Positions 38,199-49,974 are shown, numbered from the stretch's first letter. The stretch is DNA of 64,000 nt from Candidatus Gemmiger excrementigallinarum (GCA_019116445.1 DXBP01000002.1:1-64000), one strand, 5' to 3'. Notes: generated by a model not told the origin, from the letters alone. Made by a program: numbers and translations.

Positions 38199-40251
38199 AC
38201 TGCTTTTCCAGCTCCTTCCGAGTAATTTTCAGTACGCAGGGGCGGCCATGCGGGCAAAATGGCGGGATAGAGCCATCCAGAATATTCTGCGCCAGGGACA
38301 ACATTTCCAACTCGCTGGTGCGGTCCCCCGCCTTGATGGCTGCACGGCAGGCAATGGAGTGCAGAACCCACTCGGTCTTTTCCCGTAGCGCATCCCGGCT
38401 GCCATCCACAAAGCGGGACGCCAGCTCCACGACCATATCCTCCACATCGTCCACCGGCACATCCGCCGGTACGGCGCGAACCATAACCGTTGAGCCACCG
38501 AAATCTTCTACTTCCAGACCGGCATCATTGAGCATCTCCTCATTTTGCAACAGCGCCTGTTTCTCCGCAGCCGTCAGATTGACCTGTACAGGCACCAGCA
38601 GCATCTGTGCAGGTACATTGCCATAATCTTTAGCCAATTTTTCAAACAGGATGCGCTCGTGGGCAGCGTGCTTGTCAATCAGGCAGAGCTCGCCTTCCCG
38701 CTCCGTGATAATATAGGTCTTGAACACTTCCCCCACCAGACGCAAAGGCTGAACACTCGGCGGAGCCATTGTAGTCTGCTGCGGGGTTTCCTTTTCCTGG
38801 GGCAAAGCACTCAGGGCATGCATGCTTTGCTGCTCCGGTTCCGGGACTGTTGGCGGCGTCGGCTCATTTTCTTCCTTAATGGTCGGAATCACCGCCGCCT
38901 TTTCTGTAACTGTTGCCGAAATTTCTTGCTTTTTTTCCGGCAAGTCAGGCAGAATATCCAGCACCGTGTCATTGCGCACCGTAGAAACAGCCGGCTGCGG
39001 CGCAATCGGCTTGGGAGCAGGCGCCGTCTGGTAGCGCGGCGCAGGAGATTCTACCGAAACTACCCCGGGCAAGGGACGTACCGGCACAGAGTCAGTCAAC
39101 TTGTTCAACGCCCGATATTCTGCCGCTGACAGTGTTGTGAAGCGAGGTTTTTCCGGCGCGCGCGGAGGAACCGGCGTTGCAGGTACGGTCGGTTCTGGCT
39201 CAGCCGCAGCAGGCTTGGGGGCAGGTGCGCCCTGCGCCATTGCAAATCGGCATTCACCACTACCGGGGGTTGTCAATGCCATGCGCACCGACCGGTATAC
39301 GGCGTCAAAGACATCGCTCTCTCTGGCAAAACGTATTTCGGTTTTGGCGGGATGAACGTTGACGTCGACCAGATCGGCCGGCATATCCAGCATAAGTACT
39401 GCGCCAGGGAACTTGCCCTGCATCATAGTTCCTTTATAAGCATTTTCCAGCGCAGCCATCATGGTACGGTTTTTGACATACCGTCCGTTAACAAAAAAGT
39501 GCTGCGTACCGCGGCTTGCCCGGCAGGCCCGGGGCGGTGTGATCAGACCTGTAATATGATAAACACCGCTGCCGCCGTCTACCGGAAGGAGGTCACGGGC
39601 AAAATCACGCCCCAACACAGCATACACGGCGCTGCGCAAATCCCCATCTCCCGGTGTCAGAAATTGCTGCTTGCCTTCCCGAATCAGGCGAAAACTGATT
39701 TCCGGATGGGACAGGGCGGCATGAAGTACCGTTTCCGCCACATAGGTTCCCTCACTGGCGTCCTTTTTCAGGAATTTCATGCGGGCGGGCGTATTATAAA
39801 ACAGTTCATTGACCGTAATCGTTGTACCCACGGGGCGGGCTCCGGGTTCCATGCCTTTCGGTTCGCCGCCCTCGATGCGATAGCAACAGGCATATTCATC
39901 CTGCTCCGTGCGGGTCAGCACTTCCACTTTGGCAACGCTGGCAATGGACGCCAGGGCTTCGCCGCGGAATCCAAGGGTATGGATATGGTTCAGATCCTCT
40001 GCCGAAGCAATCTTGCTGGTTGCATGGCGGATAAACGCTTTATCAATGTACTCCGCTTCGATACCGCTGCCATTATCCACGATCTGCAGCTGGGCGATTC
40101 CGCCGCGCGTGGCAGACAGTGTGATCTGGGTCGCACCGGCATCAATGGCATTTTCCAGCAGTTCCTTGGCAACCGATGCCGGGCGTTCCACCACTTCACC
40201 GGCCGCAATCAATTCCGCCGTATGTTTGTCCAGTACGCGGATCTCTGCCAT
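38182..40251 (-). CDS. mutL: DNA mismatch repair protein MutL
   Basis: IAAGEVVERPASVAKELLENAIDAG; GFRGEAL; start MAEIRVLD at 40251. Confidence 0.96.
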   Translation of the reverse strand: MAEIRVLDKHTAELIAAGEVVERPASVAKELLENAIDAGATQITLSATRGGIAQLQIVDNGSGIEAEYIDKAFIRHATSKIASAEDLNHIHTLGFRGEALASIASVAKVEVLTRTEQDEYACCYRIEGGEPKGMEPGARPVGTTITVNELFYNTPARMKFLKKDASEGTYVAETVLHAALSHPEISFRLIREGKQQFLTPGDGDLRSAVYAVLGRDFARDLLPVDGGSGVYHITGLITPPRACRASRGTQHFFVNGRYVKNRTMMAALENAYKGTMMQGKFPGAVLMLDMPADLVDVNVHPAKTEIRFARESDVFDAVYRSVRMALTTPGSGECRFAMAQGAPAPKPAAAEPEPTVPATPVPPRAPEKPRFTTLSAAEYRALNKLTDSVPVRPLPGVVSVESPAPRYQTAPAPKPIAPQPAVSTVRNDTVLDILPDLPEKKQEISATVTEKAAVIPTIKEENEPTPPTVPEPEQQSMHALSALPQEKETPQQTTMAPPSVQPLRLVGEVFKTYIITEREGELCLIDKHAAHERILFEKLAKDYGNVPAQMLLVPVQVNLTAAEKQALLQNEEMLNDAGLEVEDFGGSTVMVRAVPADVPVDDVEDMVVELASRFVDGSRDALREKTEWVLHSIACRAAIKAGDRTSELEMLSLAQNILDGSIPPFCPHGRPCVLKITRKELEKQFGRLV

Positions 40252-40266
40252 GCAATTCACCTGCCT

Positions 40267-42885
40267 TTAGTCTTTATCCAATACATTTTTCAGTTCATAC
40301 AAAAAGTTCAACGCTTCCAGCGGCGTCAGGGTTTCAATATCAACGCTGTGCAGTTTATCCACCACTTCACTGGGCACGGCAGGATTGTTGTAGGCTTCCA
40401 CCGTTTCAAAATCCAGTTGCATGGTCTGGTTGCGCCCCGGTGCATTGGCTTCCAGCTGACGCAGAATCACGTGGGCGCGTTTGGTCACGCTGGAGGGCAG
40501 ACCGGCCAGTTTGGCAACTTCGATACCATAACTGTCATCCGCCGGGCCTGCCACAATACGCCGCAGGAAAGTAATGTCCTCTCCGCGCTTCTTAACGGCA
40601 ATATTGTAGTTTTTGACGCCGTAGATATCTTTGTCCATGCCGGTAAGCTCATGATAATGGGTTGCAAACAGCGTCTTGCACCCAATGTTATCACAAATAT
40701 ACTCCACCACAGCCCGGGCAATACTCATGCCGTCAAACGTAGAAGTACCGCGGCCGATCTCATCCAGAATCACCAGACTGTTCTTGCTGGCGTGACGCAG
40801 AATTTCAGCCACCTCCGTCATCTCGACCATAAAGGTAGACTGTCCGGCTGCCAGATCATCCGAAGCACCGACGCGGGTAAAAATAGCGTCTACTACACCA
40901 ATGTGCGCACTGGACGCCGGCACAAAGCAGCCGATCTGTGCCATCAGGGCAATCAAGGCATTCTGCCGCATGAAAGTCGATTTACCGGCCATATTGGGAC
41001 CGGTGATCAGCAGCATACGGTTTTCGCCCTCATCCAGCAGGGTGTCGTTGGGCACAAAGAGCGTACCTTTCAGCATCTGCTCAATGACCGGATGACGCCC
41101 CTCCTTGATTTCGATGACACCGCTTTCGTCCACCGTCGGCCGCACATAGTTGTTCTGCACGGCCACTTCGGCAAACCCGGCCAGCACATCCAACTGTGCA
41201 ACCGCCAGCGCTGTGCGCTGAATTCGTACGATCTGGGCCGAAATATCCGCCAGAAGGTCTGCAAACAGCTGATGTTCCAACACCAGCAACCGCTCGTTGG
41301 CTCCCAGAATCTTGTTTTCCAGTTCCTTGAGTTCTGGGGTGATGTAACGTTCCCCTGTCGTCAGGGTCTGCTTGCGGGTAAAGTTGTCCGGGACCGAGTC
41401 TGTATAAGAGCGACTGACTTCAATATAATAGCCGAACACCTTATTGAAGCCGATTTTCAGCTTGGGGATTCCTGTTTCCTCACGCAATTTAGCTTCCAGA
41501 CTGGCCAGGTATCCCTTGCCGCCGTGCATGATGTCGCGCAGTTCATCCACTTCGCTGTTGTACCCGGCGCGAATGGCTCCACCGTCTTTCAGCGTGGCCG
41601 GCGGATCATCCACCAGAGCGGTGGTGATTTTCTGCAGCAGATCATCCAGCGGGTCGATCTGCTCTGCCAACTGTTTCAGCAAAACCGCACCGCAGCCAGC
41701 AGCCTGTGTTTTTACCTCCGGAAGGCGCGCACAGGTATCCCCCAGGGCTTTCACTTCCCGCGGCGTTGCAGATCCATACAGGATACGGGTCGTCAGGCGT
41801 TCAATATCAAATACGTGGGACAGTGCTTCTTTCAGATCCGCTCGGGCGATGTTGGCTGTATACAGCGCCTGCACTGCTTCCAGACGGGCGTTGATTGCCT
41901 GGGCGTCCACCAGCGGCTGTTCGATCCAGGAACGAAGCATCCGCTTGCCCATGGATGTTTCGGTTTTGTCCAACACCCAAAGCAACGTGCCGCGCTTCTC
42001 CCGCCCGCGCATCGTTTCCGTCAGTTCCAGGTTGGCACGGGTCACGGGCGACAGACGCATATACTGTGCATCGGCGTAGTTCTCCACCGTCTTGATGCGT
42101 TCCAGGCCATGCTTCTGCGTTTCCTGCAGGTAATTGAGCAATGCCGACATTGCGTACGGAACCAGTGCATCGCCTTCATACCCCAGCGTTGCTCGCCAAT
42201 CCGCACCAAATTGCCCCGCCATCGTAGATTCCATCAGGGCCTCTTTATAGCAGGATTCTTCCCGCAGTTCCACCAGCGCACTGGTATGTTGCTTGATGTA
42301 GGCGGTAACATCCTTGAAATCCAGCATAGACGGACAAATCAGGATCTCGCTGGGCATATAACGGCACAGTTCCGTAATGATGGCTCCGCCGATTTTTTCG
42401 GCATTGAGTTCTGTGGCGCGCGCTTCGCCGGTGGAAATATCGGCGAAGCAGATGCCCGCCTGCCAGCGGCCACGGCGACGCTTGCAGTAAATACTGCACA
42501 GATAGTTGTTTTTATCCTCTGCCAGCATACTGCTCTCAATGACGGTACCCGGCGTAACCACGCGGATAATATCCCGTTTGACAAGCCCTTTGGCCAGCGC
42601 CGGGTCTTCCATCTGCTCACAGATGGCCACTTTGTATCCCTTGGCAATCAGGCGGGCCACATAGGTTTCGTAGGAGTGGAACGGAACCCCGCACATGGGC
42701 GCACGTTCTTCCTTGCCGCAGTTTTTCCCGGTCAGCGTCAGTTCCAGTTCCCGCGAAGCTGTGAGGGCATCGTCATAGAACATCTCATAAAAGTCGCCGA
42801 CACGGTAAAAGAGAATTTCATTGGGATGCTGTTTCTTGATCTCAAAATACTGCTGCATCATGGGCGATACTGCTTGTTCGGCCAT
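40267..42885 (-). CDS. mutS: DNA mismatch repair protein MutS
   Basis: FYRVGDFYEMFYDDA; TGPNMAGKSTFMRQNALI; LDEIGRGTSTFDG. Confidence 0.97.
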   Translation of the reverse strand: MAEQAVSPMMQQYFEIKKQHPNEILFYRVGDFYEMFYDDALTASRELELTLTGKNCGKEERAPMCGVPFHSYETYVARLIAKGYKVAICEQMEDPALAKGLVKRDIIRVVTPGTVIESSMLAEDKNNYLCSIYCKRRRGRWQAGICFADISTGEARATELNAEKIGGAIITELCRYMPSEILICPSMLDFKDVTAYIKQHTSALVELREESCYKEALMESTMAGQFGADWRATLGYEGDALVPYAMSALLNYLQETQKHGLERIKTVENYADAQYMRLSPVTRANLELTETMRGREKRGTLLWVLDKTETSMGKRMLRSWIEQPLVDAQAINARLEAVQALYTANIARADLKEALSHVFDIERLTTRILYGSATPREVKALGDTCARLPEVKTQAAGCGAVLLKQLAEQIDPLDDLLQKITTALVDDPPATLKDGGAIRAGYNSEVDELRDIMHGGKGYLASLEAKLREETGIPKLKIGFNKVFGYYIEVSRSYTDSVPDNFTRKQTLTTGERYITPELKELENKILGANERLLVLEHQLFADLLADISAQIVRIQRTALAVAQLDVLAGFAEVAVQNNYVRPTVDESGVIEIKEGRHPVIEQMLKGTLFVPNDTLLDEGENRMLLITGPNMAGKSTFMRQNALIALMAQIGCFVPASSAHIGVVDAIFTRVGASDDLAAGQSTFMVEMTEVAEILRHASKNSLVILDEIGRGTSTFDGMSIARAVVEYICDNIGCKTLFATHYHELTGMDKDIYGVKNYNIAVKKRGEDITFLRRIVAGPADDSYGIEVAKLAGLPSSVTKRAHVILRQLEANAPGRNQTMQLDFETVEAYNNPAVPSEVVDKLHSVDIETLTPLEALNFLYELKNVLDKD

Positions 42886-42931
42886 GTTTCACACTCCTGT
42901 TACTTCTCAAAAATCCGTTTTTCTGCCCTCA

Positions 42932-43339
42932 TCAATGGCAGCCGCCGCAGGTGGCGCAGCTGCCGGTGCAACCGCCCTCGGGTTCACGGACAGTCATGGG
43001 ATCGCCGCCGTTCATGGCAGTGTTGATGATGGCATCGATATAGCTGACCATGGCTTCACACTCTGCCTTGGCAGCGGTGTAACGTACCATGCCCTCGCTG
43101 GCCATGATCTGGCTGTACAGATCATTGATGCGCTGGTTCAGTTCCGCAACGCGCGCAGCATCAGTTTCAGCCTTGGCACTCTCATTGTTGAGATCCAGAC
43201 GGGCCAGATTGAATTCCCCGATCATGTTCTGCAGTTCCTGGTCGGCGTCATTGGCACGGCGCGCCGCATCCAGTTCCAGATACCGGGGATCGGTCTGCAT
43301 CGCAGCCGCAGCTTTCTTGAACAAATCCATGCAATCCAT
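42932..43339 (-). CDS. YlbF/YmcA family protein with C-terminal cysteine motif
   Basis: [31 protein letters not shown]...; tail GGCTGSCATCGGCH; SD AAAGGAG. Confidence 0.85.
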   Translation of the reverse strand: MDCMDLFKKAAAAMQTDPRYLELDAARRANDADQELQNMIGEFNLARLDLNNESAKAETDAARVAELNQRINDLYSQIMASEGMVRYTAAKAECEAMVSYIDAIINTAMNGGDPMTVREPEGGCTGSCATCGGCH

Positions 43340-43359
43340 TTTCTATAACTCCTTTGTTG

Positions 43360-44754
43360 TTATTCTTTTTCTTCCGATACCAATTCTCCGGTCAGCAGTG
43401 CTGCCCGCGAGCCCGTAAGGCGAACCTGTGCCCACTGGCCGATCAGACTTTCCGATGCGGGAAATTCCACCACCAGGTTGTTATCCAATCTTCCGTTCAC
43501 CGTACCCGGCGTGCGGCCGGCGGCCTCTGCCAGAACGCGCACAGTCTGCCCCGTCATAGCGGCCACTGCAGAAAATGCAAACTCATCCTGGGTGCGCAGC
43601 AAACGTTCCATCCGGGCCGCTTTTTCAGCATGTGCCGTGGGGTCCGGCATCTTTGCTGCCGGCGTACCGTTGCGCTTGGAATAAATGAACGTGAACAGCT
43701 GCATATAGCCGACTTTGCGCACCAAATCCAGCGTTGCCTGGAAATCTTCCTCGGTTTCGCCCGGGAAGCCCACAATAATGTCGCTGGAGAAGGTTACGCC
43801 AGGAATCTTGTTGCGGGCATAATCCACCAGCTCCAGGTACTGTTCCACCGTGTAATGGCGGTTCATCTGCTGCAGCAGGCGATTGCTGCCGGACTGCACA
43901 GGCAAATGAATGTGTTTACAAAGATGCGGCTGTGCCGCGATGGTATCGATCAGTTTATGGCTGGCATCCTTGGGATGACTGGTCATAAAACGGATCTGAT
44001 AATCACCGGGCACCGCGCAGAGCAGATTGAGCAAATCGGCAAAGTCGATGGGATGTTCCAAGCCTTTGCCATAGCTGTTGACGTTCTGGCCCAGCAACGT
44101 GATTTCTTTGTAACCTTTTGCAATCAGATCCTTGAATTCCGCCAGAATCGCATCCGGTTCCCGGCTGCGCTCCCGCCCGCGTACATAGGGTACAATGCAA
44201 TAGGTGCAGAAATTGTCACAACCATACATGATCGGCAGCCAGGCCCGGAATCCGGAATCCCGCCGAATGGGCAGATCCTCCACCACAGCATTGCGCTGCT
44301 CGGGATTTTCCAGATAGCGTTTGCCGCGGCGCAGACGTTCCGCCAGCATGGAGGGCAGACGGTCGATGCCGTCCACGCCGAAAACCAGATCCACATACGG
44401 GTAACTCTGGCGCAATTTTTCCACGATATGGGGCTGCTGGGCCATACATCCGCACACGCCGATGATCAGCCGCGGATTCTGCTCTTTAAGCTTTTTGAGC
44501 GCACCGATGTTGCCAAACACACGCTGTTCGGCATGTTCCCGTACCGCACAGGTATTGAACAGAATCAAATCGGCATCTTCCAGGGTATCGCACAGTCCGA
44601 AACCGACGTCCTGCAAAACCCCCCGGATTTTTTCACCGTCATTCACATTTTGCTGGCAGCCGTAGCTGCGCACAAACGCCAAGGGCGGCGTTTCATAGTA
44701 AGCTGCCAGCGTTTTGGCAGCCGCTTCGTTATGGATATAAGTCAGTTTTTCCAA
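43360..44754 (-). CDS. miaB: tRNA methylthiotransferase MiaB (TTG start)
   Basis: YGCQQNVNDGE; GCDNFCTYCIVPYVRGRERSR; TTG at 44754 with SD AAGGAGAA 5 nt upstream. Confidence 0.95.
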   Translation of the reverse strand: MEKLTYIHNEAAAKTLAAYYETPPLAFVRSYGCQQNVNDGEKIRGVLQDVGFGLCDTLEDADLILFNTCAVREHAEQRVFGNIGALKKLKEQNPRLIIGVCGCMAQQPHIVEKLRQSYPYVDLVFGVDGIDRLPSMLAERLRRGKRYLENPEQRNAVVEDLPIRRDSGFRAWLPIMYGCDNFCTYCIVPYVRGRERSREPDAILAEFKDLIAKGYKEITLLGQNVNSYGKGLEHPIDFADLLNLLCAVPGDYQIRFMTSHPKDASHKLIDTIAAQPHLCKHIHLPVQSGSNRLLQQMNRHYTVEQYLELVDYARNKIPGVTFSSDIIVGFPGETEEDFQATLDLVRKVGYMQLFTFIYSKRNGTPAAKMPDPTAHAEKAARMERLLRTQDEFAFSAVAAMTGQTVRVLAEAAGRTPGTVNGRLDNNLVVEFPASESLIGQWAQVRLTGSRAALLTGELVSEEKE

Positions 44755-44796
44755 GAGAATTCTCCTTAAGGGCACACAAATCCAATATACCGTAAT

Positions 44797-44825
44797 AGTA
44801 TAGCAAATTACCCGGAAAAGTACAA
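44797..44825 (-). promoter_or_regulatory. Predicted sigmaA promoter of miaB operon
   Basis: Minus strand TTGTAC-17 nt-TATACT with extended TGC. Confidence 0.7.
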
Positions 44826-44891
44826 GCGGTTGTTTTCCTTTTTTGTGAGGCATACGCTATCCTGTGGTTTGCGATACTGTGAAACCGCAGG

Positions 44892-44932
44892 CAAAAATCC
44901 GGGAATCCCCGTCATGCGGGAACTCCCGGATT
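44892..44932 (-). terminator. Terminator of the uvrBA operon
   Basis: AATCCGGGA...TCCCGGATT with inner CCCG/CGGG, followed by TTTTTG on minus strand. Confidence 0.8.
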
Positions 44933-44942
44933 GTACCGATTT

Positions 44943-47834
44943 TTATTTTTGCAGCTGTCTGGCGCGTTCCAGCATCGGCTTCAGATACCGACCCGTAAAG
45001 GAATCCGGATTTTCCGCCACTTCCTCCGGAGTGCCCGTTGCCACGATGCGACCGCCCCCGCTGCCGCCTTCCGGTCCAAGGTCAATAATATAGTCAGCGC
45101 GCTTGATCACATCCAGGTTATGCTCGATCACAATGACCGTATTGCCAGCATCCACCAATTTGTCAAGCACCTTCACAAGACGGTGCACATCCGCCACATG
45201 CAAGCCGGTGGTGGGTTCATCCAGGATATACACAGTCTGCCCGGTGCCACGGCGTGCCAGCTCGTTGGCCAGTTTGACGCGCTGCGCCTCGCCGCCCGAG
45301 AGGGTCGTGGCGGCCTGGCCCAGTTGGATATAGCCAAGCCCCACTTCCTGCAGCGTTTGCAGCTTGCGGGCAATCTTCGGGATATTGGCAAAGAAGTTGC
45401 AGGCCTCCTCCACCGTCATATCCAGCACATCCGAAATGTTTTTATCCTTGTACTTCACTTCCAGCGTTTCCCGGTTGTAGCGTTTGCCTTTGCAGACATC
45501 ACAGGGCACATAGATATCCGGGAGGAAATGCATTTCGATCTGCAAGATACCGCCGCCTTCGCAGGCTTCGCAGCGGCCGCCCTTGACATTGAAGCTGAAA
45601 CGCCCAGGACCATATCCGCGCATTTTGGCATCCTGCGTGCTGGCAAACAGCGCACGGATATCCCCAAACACTCCTGTATACGTGGCCGGGTTGGAACGCG
45701 GTGTACGGCCGATGGGCGACTGGTCAATACCAATGACTTTATCCACCCATTCCATGCCCTGCACTTCTTCGCATTGTCCCGGCCGGCTGCGGGCGCCATT
45801 CAGCGCGGCAGCCAGCGTTTTGTAAAGGATCTCATTGATCAGGGTGGATTTTCCCGATCCGGATACGCCGGTCACGCAGATCATTTTGCCCAGCGGAAAA
45901 TCCACCGTAATATTTTGCAGGTTATTCTCATGCGCTTTGACCACCCGCAGGAACTTACCGTTCCCTTCCCGGCGCGTTTCCGGCACCTCCACAAACTTGC
46001 GGCCGGAGAGATAGGCTCCCGTAACGCTTCGTTTCACCTTGCAGATGTCGGCTACGCTGCCCGCGGCGACAATTTCGCCACCGTGTACACCGGCACCGGG
46101 CCCCACATCCACAATATAGTCCGCCTGCCGCATGGTATCTTCATCATGCTCCACAACGATCAGGGTATTGCCAAGGTCCCGCAAGCGCTTCATGGTTGCG
46201 ATCAGTTTGTCATTGTCGCGCTGATGCAGGCCGATACTCGGCTCATCCAACACATACAGGACACCGGTGAGCGCACTGCCGATCTGGGTCGCCAGACGAA
46301 TTCGCTGACTCTCGCCGCCCGACAGCGACGCCGCCCCGCGGGACAGAGTCAAATATCCCAAACCCACACTTTCCAGGAACCCCAAGCGCTCTTTGACCTC
46401 TTTAAAGATCGGTGCACCGATCATTTCATCGCGCTCACTGACCTTTGCGGTCTTGATGAACTCCAGTTCCTCGCTGACGCTCTTATCACAGAAATCCGCA
46501 ATGTTGATGCCCCCCACCGTAACCGCCAGACTCGTCGGCTTCAGTCGTCGGCCATGACAGGCCGGGCATTCTTCACTGGACATAACCTGCGCAATTTCTT
46601 CCTTGACCCATTCGCTGCTGGTTTCGCGGAAACGCCGTTCCAGATTGGGAATAATCCCCTCAAACTGGTTATAGTAGGTCCCGGAGCCAAACATACTTTC
46701 GCGCTGCATTTCAATGCGTTCCTCACCGGTACCGTAGAGGAGCGCGTGGATTGCTTCTTTGCTGAACTCCTTGACAGGAGTGTCCAGTGTAAAGCCATAT
46801 CGCTTGCCAAGGGCCACGTAGGTCATCTCAGAGATGGAACCTTCCGCATAATACCATCCGCTGGCCTTGATGGCACTTTCCCGGATGGATTTGCGCTTGT
46901 CAGGAATCACTCTGGCCGGGTCCACCTTCATAAAGGTGCCCAAACCGGTACATTTTTCGCAGGCACCAAAAGGATTATTGAAGCTGAACATCCGCGGTGT
47001 CAGTTCTTCCACCGAAACACCATGCTCCGGGCAGGCATAACTCTGGCTGAACATCATAGGCTCACCGCCAATTACATCCACCACAACCAAACCACCGGTC
47101 TGCGCCAAAGCGGTTTCAATGGAATCTGCCAGACGCCCGCGTACCGTATCGTTGATAACAAGGCGGTCTACCACGATTTCCACGGTATGCTTGATGTTCT
47201 TTTCAAGGCTGATCTCTTCACTGAGATCGTATATATTGCCATCGATCCGCACACGGGCAAAACCGGCACGGCGTGCCGCATCCAGTTCCTTAGCCTGAGT
47301 GCCTTTGCGTCCCCGTACTACCGGTGCCAGGACCTGGAACCGCGTACGTTCCGGCAATTTCATGACTTCATCCACCATTTCATCAATGGTCTGCTGCGTA
47401 ATCTCACGGCCGCAGATCGGACAATGCGGCACGCCGATACGCGCATACATCAGGCGGAGATAATCGTAAATTTCCGTCACCGTACCCACGGTAGACCGAG
47501 GATTGTGGCTGGTGGTTTTTTGATCAATGGAAATGGCCGGAGATAAACCCGTAATCTCATCCACATCCGGCTTTTCCATCTGACCCAAAAACTGCCGCGC
47601 ATAGCTGGACAGACTTTCCATATAACGGCGCTGTCCATCGGCAAAGATCGTATCAAATGCAAGGCTGGACTTACCGGAGCCGGAAAGCCCTGTCATGACA
47701 ATCAGTTTGTTCCGCGGAAGTTCCAAATCCACATTTTTAAGATTATGCTCCCGCGCGCCTTTAATCACGATCCGATTGTTTGGATCGATCTTGATTTTCG
47801 ACTTTCTTTTCGTTTCTTTCGGTGCAGTATTCAA
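44943..47834 (-). CDS. uvrA: Excinuclease ABC subunit A
   Basis: [27 protein letters not shown]; zinc motifs; [12 protein letters not shown]. Confidence 0.97.
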   Translation of the reverse strand: MNTAPKETKRKSKIKIDPNNRIVIKGAREHNLKNVDLELPRNKLIVMTGLSGSGKSSLAFDTIFADGQRRYMESLSSYARQFLGQMEKPDVDEITGLSPAISIDQKTTSHNPRSTVGTVTEIYDYLRLMYARIGVPHCPICGREITQQTIDEMVDEVMKLPERTRFQVLAPVVRGRKGTQAKELDAARRAGFARVRIDGNIYDLSEEISLEKNIKHTVEIVVDRLVINDTVRGRLADSIETALAQTGGLVVVDVIGGEPMMFSQSYACPEHGVSVEELTPRMFSFNNPFGACEKCTGLGTFMKVDPARVIPDKRKSIRESAIKASGWYYAEGSISEMTYVALGKRYGFTLDTPVKEFSKEAIHALLYGTGEERIEMQRESMFGSGTYYNQFEGIIPNLERRFRETSSEWVKEEIAQVMSSEECPACHGRRLKPTSLAVTVGGINIADFCDKSVSEELEFIKTAKVSERDEMIGAPIFKEVKERLGFLESVGLGYLTLSRGAASLSGGESQRIRLATQIGSALTGVLYVLDEPSIGLHQRDNDKLIATMKRLRDLGNTLIVVEHDEDTMRQADYIVDVGPGAGVHGGEIVAAGSVADICKVKRSVTGAYLSGRKFVEVPETRREGNGKFLRVVKAHENNLQNITVDFPLGKMICVTGVSGSGKSTLINEILYKTLAAALNGARSRPGQCEEVQGMEWVDKVIGIDQSPIGRTPRSNPATYTGVFGDIRALFASTQDAKMRGYGPGRFSFNVKGGRCEACEGGGILQIEMHFLPDIYVPCDVCKGKRYNRETLEVKYKDKNISDVLDMTVEEACNFFANIPKIARKLQTLQEVGLGYIQLGQAATTLSGGEAQRVKLANELARRGTGQTVYILDEPTTGLHVADVHRLVKVLDKLVDAGNTVIVIEHNLDVIKRADYIIDLGPEGGSGGGRIVATGTPEEVAENPDSFTGRYLKPMLERARQLQK

Positions 47835-49870
47835 TTTTTATATTTCCTCCTGCCCTTTCTGGTTTTTGCTGCCGCTTTCCGTTCACTTGCATCTGCCGTT
47901 GTCGGGTCTTCACCGCGCTCCAGGCGGGCAATTTCATCACGCAGCTGTGCAGCCAGTTCAAACTGCAGCAGCCGGGCCGCTTCTTTCATTTCCTTTGTCA
48001 GGCGCTCAATGGTTTGCTGACGTTCGACACGGCTCATACGGTGCTGCCGCATCCGCTTGTTTTCCTCGCTCATGCTGATTTCCAGCCCGTCCCCAATGGC
48101 TTTCACAATGGTTTTCGGGGTGATGCCATGTTCCTGGTTGTAGGCATCCTGAATGGCACGGCGGCGTTCGGTTTCCATAATGGCGCGTTCCATGCTGGGG
48201 GTGATCTCGTCAGCATACATCAGAACCACACCATTGGCATTCCGGGCTGCGCGGCCAATGGTCTGGATCAGGCTGGTTTCGCTGCGCAGGAAGCCTTCCT
48301 TGTCGGCATCCAAAATGGCAATCAACGAAACTTCCGGCAGGTCCAGGCCTTCACGCAGCAGGTTGATGCCAACGATGACATCAATGGCACCCACGCGCAG
48401 GTCTTTGATGATTTCCATGCGCTCAAAAGTGTCCACCTCATGATGCATATATTTGGTTTTTACGCCATGCTCTTCCAGATAATCGGTCAGATCTTCCGCC
48501 ATTTTGACGGTAAGCGTGGTAACCAGCGCGCGTTCCCCACGTTCAATGCGTTGCTGGATCTCACCCAGCAGATCTTCGATTTGCCCTTCCACCGGACGTA
48601 CCATGATCAGCGGGTCCAGCAAACCGGTCGGTCGGATGACCTGTTCTGCCACGCGGCTGGAGTGTTGGCGTTCATACTCACCCGGTGTGGCGGATACAAA
48701 AATTTTCTGGTGTACTTTCTTTTCAAATTCCTCAAACCGCAGCGGGCGGTTATCAAAGGCGGACGGCAGCCGGAAGCCGTATTCTACCAGTGTTTTTTTC
48801 CGACTATAGTCTCCACCGTACATACCACGGACCTGCGGAAGCATAACGTGGCTTTCGTCTACCATAAGCAGAAAATCATCCGGGAAATAATCCAGCAGAG
48901 TGGTCGGTGTAGATCCCGGTGCCCGTCCGGACAATACAGCCGAATAATTTTCAATGCCCTTGCACATGCCGACTTCCTGCAGCATTTCCATATCATAATT
49001 GGTTCGCTGCTGAATCCGCTGCGCTTCCAGCAGCTTGCCTTCCTCGGTAAATTTTTTGACCTGCTCCTCCATCTCGACAGCGATCTTGGCAAGACCTTCT
49101 TTCATCTTTTCAGGTCCTACAATATAATGACTGGCCGGGAAAATGGCCACATGGCGCACCACGTTTTTGTGCTCCCCCGTAAGCGGGTCAAATTCGATAA
49201 TGCGATCCACCTCATCGCCGAAGAACTCCACACGAATGGCATACTCATCGTTGTAGGCCAGATGAATATCCACCGTATCCCCCTTAACACGGAACTTATT
49301 CCGGATAAAGTTCATATCGTTGCGTTCGTACTGAAGTTTGACAAGGCGGTTGCAAAGTTCATCCCGCTCGATCTGCATACCGGGGCGCAGGCTGATGACC
49401 ATACTGCGGTAATCAATGGGATCGCCCAAAGAGTAAATGCAGGAAACACTGGCTACAATGATGACATTGCGCTGTTCCGAAAGGGCTGCCGTGGCAGAAT
49501 GACGCAGCCGATCGATTTCATCATTGATAGCGCTGTCCTTTTCGATATAGGTATCTGTGGAAGGTATATAGGCTTCCGGCTGATAGTAATCATAATAGGA
49601 AACAAAGTATTCCACAGCATCGTCCGGAAAAAAGCTGCGCATCTCCGTACAGATCTGGCTGGCCAGCGTCTTGTTTGGTTCCAGAATCAGTGTGGGGCGA
49701 TTGCACCGGGCAATGATGTTGGCCATAGTAAAGGTCTTGCCGGAGCCGGTAACGCCCAGCAGTGTCTGCGCTTCGTCCTCTGCTTCAATTCCCTGCACCA
49801 GGGCTTCAATCGCCTGCGGCTGATCGCCGGTTGGCTGAAAAGGTGCCTTCAGATGGAAAACTTCATCCAT
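47831..49870 (-). CDS. uvrB: Excinuclease ABC subunit B
   Basis: [47 protein letters not shown]. Confidence 0.97.
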   Translation of the reverse strand: MDEVFHLKAPFQPTGDQPQAIEALVQGIEAEDEAQTLLGVTGSGKTFTMANIIARCNRPTLILEPNKTLASQICTEMRSFFPDDAVEYFVSYYDYYQPEAYIPSTDTYIEKDSAINDEIDRLRHSATAALSEQRNVIIVASVSCIYSLGDPIDYRSMVISLRPGMQIERDELCNRLVKLQYERNDMNFIRNKFRVKGDTVDIHLAYNDEYAIRVEFFGDEVDRIIEFDPLTGEHKNVVRHVAIFPASHYIVGPEKMKEGLAKIAVEMEEQVKKFTEEGKLLEAQRIQQRTNYDMEMLQEVGMCKGIENYSAVLSGRAPGSTPTTLLDYFPDDFLLMVDESHVMLPQVRGMYGGDYSRKKTLVEYGFRLPSAFDNRPLRFEEFEKKVHQKIFVSATPGEYERQHSSRVAEQVIRPTGLLDPLIMVRPVEGQIEDLLGEIQQRIERGERALVTTLTVKMAEDLTDYLEEHGVKTKYMHHEVDTFERMEIIKDLRVGAIDVIVGINLLREGLDLPEVSLIAILDADKEGFLRSETSLIQTIGRAARNANGVVLMYADEITPSMERAIMETERRRAIQDAYNQEHGITPKTIVKAIGDGLEISMSEENKRMRQHRMSRVERQQTIERLTKEMKEAARLLQFELAAQLRDEIARLERGEDPTTADASERKAAAKTRKGRRKYKN

Positions 49871-49890
49871 AACAAACCTCGCTTATATTA

Positions 49891-49905
49891 ACAACGTTTT
49901 GTTGT
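49891..49905. promoter_or_regulatory. Dyad ACAAC-GTTTT-GTTGT between the uvrB promoter and start
   Basis: Perfect 5-bp arms immediately downstream of the predicted -10. Confidence 0.45.
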
Positions 49906-49911
49906 AACCAG

Positions 49912-49940
49912 ATTATAGCATAGGCACTTTTATAAGTAAA
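49912..49940 (-). promoter_or_regulatory. Predicted sigmaA promoter of uvrBA
   Basis: Minus strand TTTACT-17 nt-TATAAT with extended TGC. Confidence 0.65.
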
Positions 49941-49974
49941 GGCCCTTGCCCACATTTTGTGTAGCCTCTTGCAA

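Noticed and set aside
39352-43026. 1224-aa plus-strand ORF
   Set aside because: Lies fully antisense to mutL and mutS, no family motifs, His/Arg/Gln-rich translation typical of mirror frames of GC-rich coding DNA.
44931-47546. 871-aa plus-strand ORF
   Set aside because: Antisense to uvrA; artefact of codon bias.
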